A stretch of DNA of 64,000 nucleotides from Tubulanus polymorphus. Its lineage: Eukaryota > Nemertea > Palaeonemertea > Tubulaniformes > Tubulanidae. Below are positions 43,580 to 56,700 of this stretch, in pieces. The notes beneath the pieces are model-generated. The model ran no database searches and had not been told where the DNA came from. It was given only the letters and a program-made list of their open reading frames with translations. A program made the position numbers and the translations under genes. Every line of letters starts with the position of its first letter. Within the stretch, counting starts at the first letter, position 1. Location: the NCBI RefSeq assembly GCF_964204645.1, contig NC_134028.1, positions 21,984,153 to 22,048,152 on the forward strand, written 5' to 3'.

Positions 43580-45790
43580 ATTGTTGCCTTGATTATAATG
43601 ACTTAAATATGCTTATTTGCTCTCTGATAAAAGGCTATCGTTGCGGTGACGACCGTGTGACAAATTCTTCGATGCGCAAAATGATGATTCTGTTCGTCTG
43701 CGGCAATCGAGGATTCCTCTTGTGGCGAGTGAGGATTTACCAGGTGGCACAAGTATCGCACTCGTACAACGAATTACGGATTTTTTTGTAACCAGATTCA
43801 ACTAAAAAATCCATTCAGAATTTCTTAAATTCGATAAAATGATACGTAGAAATCGCGCCGCATGAAGCACATGGATATAGAATTGTTGTTTTCGAATGAA
43901 TATACATCTGATAATCACTAGCGATGGAAAGCCTGTGACCCGTATAATACATTGCAAATTGAATGCAACATACAATTCATTAAAAGTAATTTACCAACTG
44001 CCTCACGCGTAAAATGGGTCACATACATAACAAGCGTGACCCGAAATAATCGCAGACGTTAACATATTGCACGTTATATATATTATGTACATATGAACAG
44101 CGTGTAAAGTTATTGTGTCGAAATGTAATTTTGTGGTAACGATTTCATATCGGAATCAGGTCTGCCTTCTCTTTCACTGGTGCGACGAGGATTGACGTGA
44201 TTTTCGCAGCGGATATGGCTTTTTCGACATTACGGACGTTGTTTCGCAAATACCCGTTAATCAGTAATATGGTAGTATGCAGCTCGTTGTACGCAGGAGG
44301 GGACGTATGCCAGCAGACGATCCGACGAGTTGACGAGTACGATCTGAAAGGCACGCGTAGTATCGCGATCGTTACGTTTTCGGTGCAAGGACCTCTTTAT
44401 TACAACTGGTATAAATTACTGGATCGTATGCTCCCGGGTACCGCCATACGGAGGGTCATACCGAAAATCTTCATCGACCAACTTCTAATAGCACCGCCTT
44501 CTCTGTTCGCCTTTTTTACGGGTATGTATTAAGTCAAACTACGGCACTAATGGGTTTTCAGTCAATATACTTTAGTAGTTATAACTAGGTGATTTCTAAA
44601 AGAAATTTCCCAGTGCCAGGTCGATTTTGCTATCGAATAATCTGTCAAATACAAGATTAAGATTCATACAATTCGAAATTGTTTTGCAATCGAGAGATCT
44701 AGAATTTTGCTGGCCATGTGGCGGCGTTGGTCGAATAAGAATTGTTCCATTGCAAAAATGTTCTTTTTTCCCGAATTGAATCGAACAGGAACAAGCATTT
44801 TGGACGGGAAAGAAGATATATACAAGGATTTTAAAGAAAAGGCTTTACCCGCATTTGTGGTGCGTAGTTTTGATCATCAATTTACGTTAAATTTACGTGA
44901 ATTTTAGAATTCTCTAATGAAATCATGTTACATCAATGTCAATATGAAATATATTTTTGCAGAGTGGCAGCGTGTTCTGGGGTGTCGCCCAAGCGGTTAA
45001 CTTTTTATTCGTTCCTGGTCACATGAGAACTGTGTATGTTAGCGCCATGTCATTCGTCTGGAGTAACATTCTCTGTTTCATCAAATCAAACAAGGTAAAA
45101 TCCTATTCGAACCCCTGGCATCCGCAACCAGAAACCCCTCCCCCTTATGACCACTACTGAAGGCATGGTCAAAAAAAGAATGGATAATTCTGGTTTCGAG
45201 TATGCATTCAGGACTACGTTTGAGACATTTACGATTGTAAATGAACTACTAGCAGCATGAAATCGATGGTTCGGCCAGCATCCAAGATGTATTAGGTTAT
45301 CCAAGACCTGAATCAGTTGCTGTGTTTAGGCCTACCCTCAAACTGCCACTTATTAGTAAAATACACTGTAAACAATTTGCAAGACGCAATTGCCAGTATA
45401 GTACTTACTTATTGATTTATTGACCTCACCCTTACCAGTGGAACTATCATTTCGATGGAACTCCTTTTGAAAGATTGCGATTTACGCGTGAGAAGCATCG
45501 AAAAACTTTCTTTTAAATGATGGTTGTAAAATGAATAAATCCGGTTTGTTTTAGTGAAATTGGTTTGTTGTGTGTAGATGGTCGATTTACAATCCGCTGC
45601 CTTAAGAGTTCGAAGAGAAAAGGATCTTTTCAGTCACAGACACGAATTTAAATCACGTTGACGTTGCTGAGTAAAAAAGTAACAGAAATTTCTCATTCAG
45701 TTTCCTCCCTAAATCTTCTCCATCTCTCACCGCAAGCGTGCTACGTGTGCGCTCTAAATTCTAGGAAAATCCAGTTTTTTAATGAGGTAA
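43580..45790. repeat. ~2.3 kb tandem duplication, unit 2 (MPV17L-like gene B)
   Basis: Colinear with 41199-43560 in the same orientation, with small indels in introns and flanks. It begins near TTGCCTTGATTATAATGACT and ends past GCGCTCTAAATTCTAGGAAAA. Confidence 0.85.
44215..45661 (+). CDS. MPV17-like (MPV17L/PMP22 family) membrane protein, copy B
   Basis: Exons 44215-44521, 44789-44859, 44963-45094 and 45578-45661 join into 197 residues. Exons 1-3 have exactly the same lengths as copy A (307, 71 and 132 nt) and near-identical protein (GPLYYNWYKLLDRMLPG; VAQAVNFLFVPGHMRTVY). The acceptor TTTTCGCAG ends 5 nt before the ATG. Donor 2 is GTGCGT, weaker than copy A's GTAAGT. The last exon starts with ATGGTCGATTTAC where copy A has ATACCC, a 7-nt difference. 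The homologous sequence is therefore read in another frame, and the C terminus (VDLQSAALRVRREKDLF) is unrelated to copy A's. The AATAAA just past copy A's stop is not kept; one lies at 45809-45814. Confidence 0.87.
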
Positions 45791-46193
45791 TTAATCTTTC
45801 TTTATTCTAATAAACGATAACTCTACAAACAATGATTAAAGACACAACGATTGAATGATAGCTTTTAATATAACGACTTATAGGTTTATATAGTTATACA
45901 CAAAAAACAATCAAAAACAAAACAAACAGACATCAAAGCGAGCGCATATAGTATATACTGTTAAGACATTTATTCATGGATTTTTCAGATTTTTACAAAG
46001 TTACGTAATATATGAATTTATTAATTTCTATACAATTGAACATCAATGTACACGAGCAGTGAGTAAAACGTTTAACTTGAAAAACAAAGAGTTTGTAATT
46101 AGATTTTTAGGAAAGGAAAGGAATCCCCATCACAGATTCACAATGAAATAACCACAATAACTACAACAACGAGAATGCTTTATGCAAAGTCGG

Positions 46194-46316
46194 GCGTAAG
46201 TCAGACTTGCGACTACAGTCGCAGCGAGTCGCACATGTTCACAGTCTTGCAACTCTCTCCGGCGGTCGCAGCCGACATTGTCTCAGACTTGCGTGGAGAG
46301 CGTCGACCTACGCCCA
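46194..46316. mobile_element. ~123 bp MITE, GGGCGTAAGTC family
   Basis: The left end GGGCGTAAGTCAGACTTGCG faces an imperfect inverse at the right end (CAGACTTGCGTGGAGAGCG, then CCTACGCCC). The core is GC-rich with repeated CAGTCGCAG/GTCGCAGC words. It is non-coding. Confidence 0.6.
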
Positions 46317-46384
46317 TTTAAATATAAAATAATGAATATGCCTAACACATCGTACGCATCACTTTCATCGTTTCAACATTATTC

Positions 46385-46605
46385 CTCTTGACGAGAGAAA
46401 TCCCACAATGATACAGTTAACGATGAAAAATTCTTGAATTGAAGAGATTTATTTCGAGCAACGTTTCGGCTAAACACTATTAGCCATCATCAGGCGTACT
46501 GATGATGTACGCCTGATTATGGCTAACAGTGTTTACTGAATCTTTGTAGAGTTTCTCTCGTCATCCATCTTACGCGGATATTGTGTATCTTCTCTACTCA
46601 TTATT
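46385..46605. mobile_element. Palindromic Penelope-like tail with hammerhead-like core
   Basis: On the minus strand 46493-46464 reads CTGATGA, T, stem GGCTAA/TTAGCC, GAAACG, followed by TTGCTCGAAATAAATC and GTGGGATTTCTCTCGTC. An inverted, shorter copy follows on the plus strand from 46503 (CTGATTATGGCTAACAG, then a decayed GAAT), ending GTTTCTCTCGTCATCC. Between them GGCGTAC/GTACGCC pairs, so the centre folds into stacked hairpins. Confidence 0.6.
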
Positions 46606-47722
46606 CCTCTCCACGATTCCGATAGCCATTTATTTGGAAAATACAGTTTAGTTTACAGATTTTCGATATTTGACAAAGTGTATATGTATAGTAGTACTTT
46701 ACAGTAGTACTTTTAAATGTCGGGAATTTTAAGAAGAAATGTTCATCCAAGGTTTGGCGAAGATATCCATAAAATTGGAAGCCAGCAACAAAAACCCGTT
46801 TTGAGCAAAATCCCTTCAACCAGTTTCTAGACAAGATCTAAGCGAAGAACATATCGTACAACACCGATTATTATATGATAAACATCCCCGTGGATAGTGG
46901 CGCCGCCTGTAACGTTACCGTGGCAATCGAGGTCCATGAGAGGCGATGTTTTATCGTTTATATAAGCACCTTTTTCTCAGAAATTATATCAATTATGATG
47001 GGACCGAAGGATATATGCTGAAAATGCCGATATCAGGTGTTATACATAATCACTTCCAATGTTGAATGTAAGCAAACTGAGAAATTAGAAATTTATTCAC
47101 ACTCATCACCTCAACGAAAAGTATACAAGTGGACTGCGTTTCTGTGCTGCTACATAGCGGCTCAGTTGTGCTGAATGGTAGCTGAGTTGTGCCGGCAATG
47201 GGCTACGCCTCTATCCGCAGAAGAGATGTTTCAAAAATGGTATTCATATCCTAGACGACGTCGATTCCCCTGTATTCGCGGTATAAAAACAAAAACAACA
47301 GCAACGCCGACCGACGGCCAGGAAAACCAACGCATTTACAATATCATACAGACGAAGTATCACATAGATGCATAGTTTCTGAAAACTTATACATTAATGT
47401 ACATTTATACAATGTTTGGTTAATTCATATTCGATATTTGCATAATCTTATTGACAATTCTGATGCGTGAAGATGATGAATTTGTATATGATACACGTGG
47501 ATTTCTAGCAATTATCGTCTCGGTTCAGTTTGAATTATGATTATAACACTTCACAGCTACGCGCTTCGTCGTGATTTGTAAGTAAAATTCAAAATTGAAA
47601 TGCGAAGCCATTAGAAAAAATGTATATGATCGAGAATCAAAACTGAAATGCATTTTGCAAACACGATTTACTAGAACTACTGCTGCAAACATCGTGTATA
47701 CGTCAAAATGATAATCATCTTT

Positions 47723-50700
47723 TCAAAGCCTAGAATCTGATATTCTATCGTTTAGTTTATTCGACGCGTCCTCGTGTCTGTTATGCGTGGACAACTCGTT
47801 CTGCGCCGAGAACCATTGACCCAGGTTATAAACGAGGCCGTGTATCTCCTCTTGAATCGTAGACACCGCTTTCACTATGCTGTACATGGCTTTCTGATTC
47901 TCCGATAACAATGTGTGGATGTGTTCCAAGTCGTTTTGCACTTTCTGATTGGCCGCCTGGACACCGGCTGCGTCTGAGGTCGACTGCAAGTGTTGCAACC
48001 TGACATCGAGTAGTTTTTGAGTGCGCTGTATGGCGTCCAACTGCGGTATGGACAGGACTTGTACCGACGGTTGTTGCCCGTTCAACGACGACCGTCGACG
48101 ATGTACGGTAGAACGACGAGTGGACGGTTTACGAGTGAATCCTCCGCCCAAACCCTGAGATCCCGCATCCGGGGTCAGAAAACCGGGTGGTCGTCGATCT
48201 TTCTCGTCCGCATCGGCGTCTGAAAAAACAAACAATATCAATATCAACATCAATACCCACATCAATATCATTACCGATACCAATATCATTATCAACACCA
48301 ATACCAACCAACATCAATATCCTTACCAATACCAATATCATTATCAACACCAATATCAATACCAATATCAATAGCATTATCATTATCAACACCGATATCA
48401 ATACCAATATTATTATCAATACCAATATCGTTATCAACACCAATATCAATACCAATATTATTATCAACACCAATATTAATACAAACATCAATATTCTTAC
48501 CAATACCAATATAATTATCAACACCAATATTAATACCAATATCAATGGCAATATCAATATCGACACCAATATCAATATCACAATCAATATCGATAGCATT
48601 ACATATACTGATATTAATATCAATATCATTATCAATATCAATATCAATAACATTACCAATAGCAATATCGATCTTTCATCAACGTTTTTGGTACAAAACA
48701 TTCCACAACGAGAAAAATTGAATTTGTCAGGCACGAGACATTGAACGACATCCTTATGAATAAATATCTTTCAAAATCAAACTTCCAAAGGTCGAAGACT
48801 AAGAGCAACAACGGTTGTGTTTTATTTGATGACATAGTTAATCAAGCATGTACATGGAGCACTGATGAATAAAAATGTCGAAAACTATATTGGCGGTTCA
48901 GTGCAAGTGGCTATTTAAATATCACAGTGTAATATAGTACGCGTATCGATACCTGGGATTTTTCTCAAATCTCTGAAATCCTCTTCATCTTCCTCGTATA
49001 TAGTCGATGGACCGGGTCCTGCCGGGTATTCCTGAGCCTCGACTACGTCTTCAGCGCGGATATTTATACCGTCTTTCACCCTTTCCGTTATACCTGCCAG
49101 AAAAAAACCTCATCCATTCAACATCTTGAATCTACAAAAGTCGTATCTTGAAAAGCAGTAACACCGCGTGAGCGAGCTCGATGAGGCTCAAGCCATCGAT
49201 GAGACAAATTTCTGCGATCGAAACTGACTAATCTTACGGATACGTCATGATGAGAAGATTCGCAGAGGAGCCGTGTTAACCTGGTGTAGAACAAATACAA
49301 CGAGCCGGATAGCACGTTATAGGTTAACTAGTTTATCTGAAGCACGAGCTTTCATTACTAGTTCATAGTAGTTTCATCAGATGACAAAGTGCTCTGGTGA
49401 AACTGCTATACACTAGTAGCGAAAGTTCGTACTTCAAAAGTACTATCCGCATCAGTTGTTGGATATGTTATGACATATAACTACGATTAGTTACCGTCGC
49501 CATCTTGTTCTCGTTCTAATTTGAATAGATATCTGCGCACGAGACGCTGCATGATGTCCGAATACGACGTATCCAACGCTTCTATGTCCATCGTTTTACA
49601 AACATTTTCCCTTCTTCTCTGTGTCAAAAATACAAATAAAGAACACTTATATTTACTCGCTCTTATGATACAGAATTCAGCCAGCCGATATGTGAAGATA
49701 AGTTACTAAGATAATGAATATTAAACAAGAAAACTATAAGAATGATGTTAATCTGCCCGGCTTTTCTATCTACCATCTTCATTCTTTTGATTAACATTAT
49801 GGGAAACATTTTTATTTCTGGGCACAACTCAACCAAAACCACAACATATTATGCTCTTTATGTATCGTTGACATTATCTATTGGTAAAGGTACGGCACCT
49901 GTTCGCGAGGGGGTTATATGGCAATCAAAGGAATGACTTTGTAAGCATTACACTTGTTTTGGCGAACAATTTAATAACTAAGAGATATTTAATGTCTTCT
50001 ATATTCGTGGCCTGGTTCATGACGTTTGATACCTAGGTTGGTAGGTTTTTCAATCCATGTAAAGCCATGCTACCGTCAAAATCATTGACGACTTGAAGAA
50101 GTTGCCGTTCCAAATAGAATATCAACTATATTTCGATGAAGTTTAGACGAATTCACTTCGTGAACAGAAACTATTTTAGTAAACTTACTCGTATGAACGT
50201 CTGATTTCGAGCTTTATCGTGTTCTAACAGATTGTCAACGGAAGGACTGCAAAAACGTCGTATGAATATATAAGCGTAACGACACGATTTTGGGGTTGGT
50301 ACCATATTAAATGGGGCCGGTAAAGTGCTGCCATCTTCGATGTAATTCATCCACAGTTTCGTACGAGCAAATTTCCATTCGACGTCGCAATCGCCCTGAA
50401 GAACAGATAGAAAGAGGAGAAACCATTTTCATTAAAATGAGTGCGCGTGAGACACCATAGCAGAATGTGTGCTCAGTGGCTGACCATTTTCATCCCTCAA
50501 CCCTCTACTGGGCGCCATGCACTTGGAGCAGCATAAGCAGGTTCAAGAATCTTTTAACCGATTTAGGGGAGAGAGAAGAACTTTCGACCGAGAAACTCTA
50601 ATTTTCAAAACCATTAATGCGAAATTGTCGTGAGAAATGCTGATGGATGGCTTAAACCAATCGGCCGCTGAGCCTTCCAAGTTATTGTTACGCTAACTAT

Positions 50701-53700
50701 GTATTACGTAACTACTAGCATGTTTTGTTATTTGTTATCTCTGTACCAATTATTTATGCAAATAAGTGAAGGATTTCGCGGATAATATGAGTGTGGCTAA
50801 ATTGTGGCAGATTGGGACTTGTAAAAGTCTTTTTGGTCGTTTCTGAATTACTCTTATTTACACGCAGACCATATACATTATTACTATTATGAACATGTTT
50901 GTTCTATTAACTATAATGTCTGTACCAATGAGTGGCCGACCTTCGGACACGAGGAAGGGAACAACGACCTGCAACCATCCACTATCTACCTGGGAGCACG
51001 CTTCAATCCAACAGCTGCTTGTCCAGACCGAAACTACTTGCGGATTTGAGACGTGCCGGGGTCACTAATCACACATTTCCCAGTATTTCACTGGGATAAA
51101 ATGAATTCCCACGTGAAACTCACCTGAATATCTTCAAATGAGTGGCTCATCATAGCTATTAGCATGTTCACCAGAACGATAGTAATGATTACATGGTAAA
51201 TAGCGAACAGAAACATGCCTACTGCCTCTACTATATACGTGCTGCTTAACGTGTCCGGCATTCCGTCATTGTACTTCGGCTCTACTTGGTCCTGAGATGA
51301 TTCATTTACCCCGTGTCGCGCTATAGAAATAGTAAAATCGGCATGGCATTTTCTTCAAAACAACTTCATTAAACATCTAATGGAGGAATTAAAGATTGCA
51401 ACGGTGAAGTCCCTTAACAATTAAGCTTTTTTAATAAAAGCTAATCGAACTCACAGCGATTTTCCATCGTAAGCGAGTTCAATCAAAACGTCCAATAAAG
51501 CTACGATGAATGAGAATTTTGTTTTGAAAAACTAGTATAACGATTTAACAAAGTTAAATCTGAAATTGGAAACTGTTGCGGTGTTTAATTAAGTTTTACC
51601 TTGTGGATGTCTCACTGGTATACTACTGATCGGTACTTGACCAAACATCGACCAGAACAGACTATACAAAGTGTGTTTCAACCTAAAATCATCAGCACAA
51701 GTAAATGAATCATACGGTTTTTTCGAATTTAGACGTTTTTTTATATAATCGCACGTGCAAAATTACCCCTCAAATGCCTCGGACGCTGGGATCATGGACT
51801 TAGTACCATCGTCGACATTTACCCTGATTTCCTGAGTGCCGTAATACCAATAAAGGTTGTGTAGACCGACCATAAACGCAAATAAAACCTACAACACGAA
51901 AAACGACAGTGTCATTATCAATGTTATACCGGCGAAACTGCTGTGGCAAGCGAAGATTCTGTGAGAATCCGGTAGGTATCGCTAGCAGCTAGTCGATTCC
52001 CTCTACAATTCGAATAAATTGTGTTCAAATTGAACCGATCGAATGAGTTCCGGGTTGACTTTTGGTTAGAAGAACGTGATAAACAAAATCCCTGACCCGT
52101 TATTGGTGTCTCCATAGGGCAAAGACCGCGGATTCCAAAAGAATATATCTAAAAAAAAGGCTACGATAAGCCTTTCATAGTTTATCACAGTCGTCAACAA
52201 CTCCTAGTACGTGTTAATGAAATTCGTAAAATTCACTTAAAACGTATAAATGCCCTTAGCTATGCACCAAACTCATAACACGTATACAACCTCGTAGTAT
52301 ATTACGTTCCAGTGACGGAATTCTTTTCATATTTGACAGTGTTATTAGCATTGAAAGCTTCGTATAATGAGGGAGAAGACGCCGATTTGAAGCTCACTAA
52401 AAACACCTGGCGGGTGAGTTCTCGCGTATTTTACTTACTAGTATAAAAAGAACCATAAAACGAGTTATATCGCCTATCATGCGGGCAAATGATATTTGCA
52501 ATGGTCCCAGGACTTCAAAAGCTGGCATGAGGTAAGTCGTCCTAGCGAAACTAAATACATTAGCCACAGCAAACAGTATATCCGATATGATCTCAGGATC
52601 GTTCGCTTTCCACGTAAACCGTGCTGAAAATATATTGGATAACCTTCCGTAAATAAATTGCTCGTCGGCATACCCATAATCTGCTTGCTTTCTCTTTTTA
52701 AAGAATTTGCGCCGACTTTAGGCTTGTCAATAAGGGGAAAATTCTTTCTTGGTTAACTAGATTCATGATAAAAGTGCGCGTTTGATTTCAATCAGCTAGG
52801 GTGATAAAACACTCGTTTCCACAGTTTTGAGTTTGAAGTGAACTATTCTAACTCCCGATTTGAATTAAGCCTAGCACTGTGGAATAAACCCGTTAAAACT
52901 TAAACTCAGAAGCCGGTTGCAGGGCCAAGGCTTCGGTTTAAGACGATCATAGTTTTATAGACAATCTAACAATCAAAGACCACTTTTGGACTAACAGTGC
53001 GAAATTCAGCTTGCGTTAATCAAGATAAGGTTACAAATGTGTCTACCATTGAGCAGGACTTAGAGCCTTAGTCTGAATTAACAAACATATTAACAAAATA
53101 TATTATGAGGTTTCGTGGTTGTAAACAACGTATCAACAAATCCAACCCAAAAGATAAAGACAAATGCTTAATTTCAATGACTCAATGATATGTACTTACA
53201 GGCTTCCATAAAATAGTTCATATCGGCGTTTACCGGCGATCGTATCCCTATGAGCAAGTTATTGAAGTACGTATAGTTCATATTCAGTAGTGCTTCCCTT
53301 GCCCGAGAGGTGGCGTTGAAATGATGGTCGGCCTCTTTTACCCAATGGTCGACGATGAACCTCATGGCGTATGAGGCCAGATATAAACTGAGTATCGTAA
53401 AATCCATGAAGTTGTAATAGTCATATACATAATCACGGACACCGGAACTGTATATTTGCTTGCATTCACTCCATAATAAACCTGAAACGAGAAATAAAAT
53501 TCTGTCCATTAAAAAAAAACAACTTATGTCTTTTCTCAGCGGGTTCGAGTCCTGCTGGCTGCTTGCTGTGTGCAGACAACACTTCAAAGGCCGTGGTCTC
53601 GTCGTGAGGATTTGACAATCCAATAGGACTAGGGAAATCAAAATCCAAACCACGTACAGCAAAAACAAATATCTTTTGGTTTCGTGTAGTTTCGTCTTAT

Positions 53701-56700
53701 TAAATAAGGAATGATTGTCCATCTGATTTATTTACTTGATTGTTTTAACTTGATTGTGCGTCCTTTCCAAATGCACAATACCTGCCGGGACTGAAACAGG
53801 AGGTTTGATTTTGAAATTGGAAATCGACGAACTGATCTCAACTGTGGAACTGACGGGGGAACTCGCTCATTTTGTCATTTCTGGTGAGTAATCGAAAGGA
53901 ATGGATATTTACCTAGTATCCAGAACATAATGCATATTTGTACATGTGTGATCAGTGTGCTTGCCGGGCGGAGAGTTTCTTTCATGAGGCTTTCGGTTTT
54001 TTCTCGCTGAGACAAATGGCCGTACCGTTCCGAATGAAAGTCCATGGTGGTCGTGATCGGGAAGTATTTCTCCTCGAGTCGGAACGTGGCGGCGGCGAGA
54101 AGCACCAAGAAACACAGGTGTGATATAGTATGCGTAATGAATTTAGTGACGGGACATCGCATCCAAGAACCCAGCTACAAAATACAACAACAGTAACATC
54201 GAATCAATGATTGTCCGTATAAATTCGTTGTTTGAATTAAGCAGCTTTGCCCGATCTTCAAAACGACCAAAGATCGATCCGCAAGCAATATTGAATATAA
54301 GGAGGCAAAGAATCCGGTGTATTTCCAGCAGTGTGAGGCATACATGGGCGGATCCAGGGGCCAACAGACTTTGACAGGAGCACAGAGAGATGGCAAGGGA
54401 AATGCCCTATGTACTGAAAAGGGGCAAGTTCAGTATCCATTCAGCCATAACAAGGGTCGGGAAGAATCTGAAACGTCAGTCCATTTTCATACATTTTCTA
54501 GGCATTTAAGAGAATATCAAGATTCTCATTGTGCCGCGGACTGCTGTCTGATGGGTGGAAAAAGTGCCCTAAAAATATTTCCCCCTCCATTATATTTTCA
54601 AAAGGGCACGAAAAAACTGCGACGGCAGCAACTGCTCCTTGTGCTCCGCCCCTGGCATACGATATACCAGATTACGCTATATATGATGATCCCATCATCC
54701 ATCGCTATTAAACTAATATAACAGAAACATTGATATTCTTCTTTTCGTATGTTTAACGCTGGCCTGAAATAAACCAGATTCTTTGTCTTGTGAGTTTGAA
54801 ACGAGTTAGTTGAAATAAGCTTAATTACAACTCATAAACGGTTGTAAGACTCAGAGCTAAACCATCCATAAAAACGAGCTGGTTTCACATTTCGAATAAA
54901 CTTCCATCCGAAACTTTAATCCAATCGATCCGATTCTTATTTCTGATTTTGAATTCCGGTATTGACGTGGGCGTCCCGTATTTCAGCATATGGTATGACG
55001 AAATATCTACTTAACTGAACGGGCCCCGGTAATCCCTAGTATTAAATCCACGACAAACCGATTGATATAACGTCTTACCTTGGAATTCGGGGCAAACAGA
55101 TAGGCGAGGCACAGAAATGGTACAATTGGGACAAAAACGAAGAAAAAACTGATTTTCTTTAATAGATTCGCAGATTGTAGAAAAGCCATCTCGGGACCGT
55201 ACCATATGTTGGTTAAGTGCTGCTGACAATTTGGATGAGCTACGAACTGAAAATAAAAGACAATTTAACGATTCAGGTAAAACTATGTGCGTGTGGCAGT
55301 CATACATGTCAGAACGAAGATTCAAATCGAATGAAGTTGTCAAAAGACGTTTTATCAAGATCTTTACAATACTATAAGGATTTAGATTTTCATTGGTCCC
55401 TTCTACAAGGTCCGTGCCGAGTGGGGGTTCGGGGGTAGCGAGCGAACTCCCTAAGATTTTCAAATAAGTGCCCTTCAAAGTCAGTGTCAAAACATTTTGG
55501 ATACAATTTTTGCATTTCATTTTTTGAAAAATGAAAATTAATCCATTCTCAAATGGTTTATTTAGGTACCCGGGCACTTCATATTTTCTTTTTCCCTTTT
55601 CACGGTGAAAAAGTGCCATTTTTCTTGAAATGTAACTGGCCCTCAAGAAAGTGCAATACGGACCTGGCCTTCTATATGTGACTCGTAACTGAGAATTTGC
55701 TCCTTGGCCCAACGCAATTTTTCTCCACCCCAATACCGCATTATAAAAGCCAGTGCTTTGTTTTCCAACAATACACGGGATCATATCAGACGAATAGCGG
55801 GATGTAGTACAGATATCATCCAGGAGTCTCGAGATTGACATAGGGACTCGGGAATGGTGGTTATAAATCTGATTTCGCAGACGGCGAGATCAGATCTCTT
55901 CATCGGCGCATCTAAAACCGTCACGTTTGGCAAACTAGCCGATGTAGAGCACCGGAAAAACATCTCCCTCGCCGGATAGCAAATTCATCGTCATTCAGTC
56001 AACAGACGTGAGAAGTCATTTTGTCTTGTTTTCAGGGCCTGTATATATTAATTATTACTCGAGTACAAGGTTAAATAAACGGCAACGCTTTTGGTATATT
56101 TTTCGGCAGCAGGAAAGATTTTCTATCTCGGCTCCAGATTGTTTTCGTCGTTTTCAGTTAGCAAGGAAAAGCTAGCCGAAAACCGCTCATGAATATCAAA
56201 TTTTTCTAGCCCCTTTTCATTCTGTTGAAACCACGAGTCAGTTATTCGGCATATTTATAGTAATACAGCAGTAAGTTGATAAACCCAAAGAAACAACTCG
56301 ATTCTGCGAGCCATTTTTAAAATTATATACTCATTTGGAAATAGCACATAGTAAATTAAGTTGAAACGTCAATCTATCTCCTGTGGCCGGTTATATGGAC
56401 TGGTATTGTCTTTAACCCGGGGTTAACTCAAATGGAAATGAATTGAGTTAGCCCCAGGGTTTAAGATAACACCAGTCTATGAAAGTGGCCCCTAGATTTT
56501 TCTTCTTACTGTGGGTTTATCAACTTATTGACATTATACAGCCACTTGTCTATGGAAACCAATACAGCATTAGTTAAGCTACATGTTTTCTTTCTATGAA
56601 ATTCTGCGTATCAAAATACGCCCTTTTTTCTACTGGCCAGGGACCGTATTCACGAATAGTACCCGTATCGCGAACGGTCAACGAAGATGCTGGATCTTGT

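Larger units (their letters stand above)
45791..47722. other. Intergenic between MPV17L copy B and the TRPC 3' end
   Basis: AT-rich, with a MITE (46194-46316) and a Penelope-like palindromic tail (46385-46605). It should contain the 3' UTR of the TRPC gene next to 47723. No coding exon is supported. Confidence 0.5.

Noticed and set aside
48129-48744. Open frames of 185-201 codons on both strands
   Set aside because: They translate the (ATCAAT)n microsatellite in the last TRPC intron; only the minus-strand exon from 48219 down is real.
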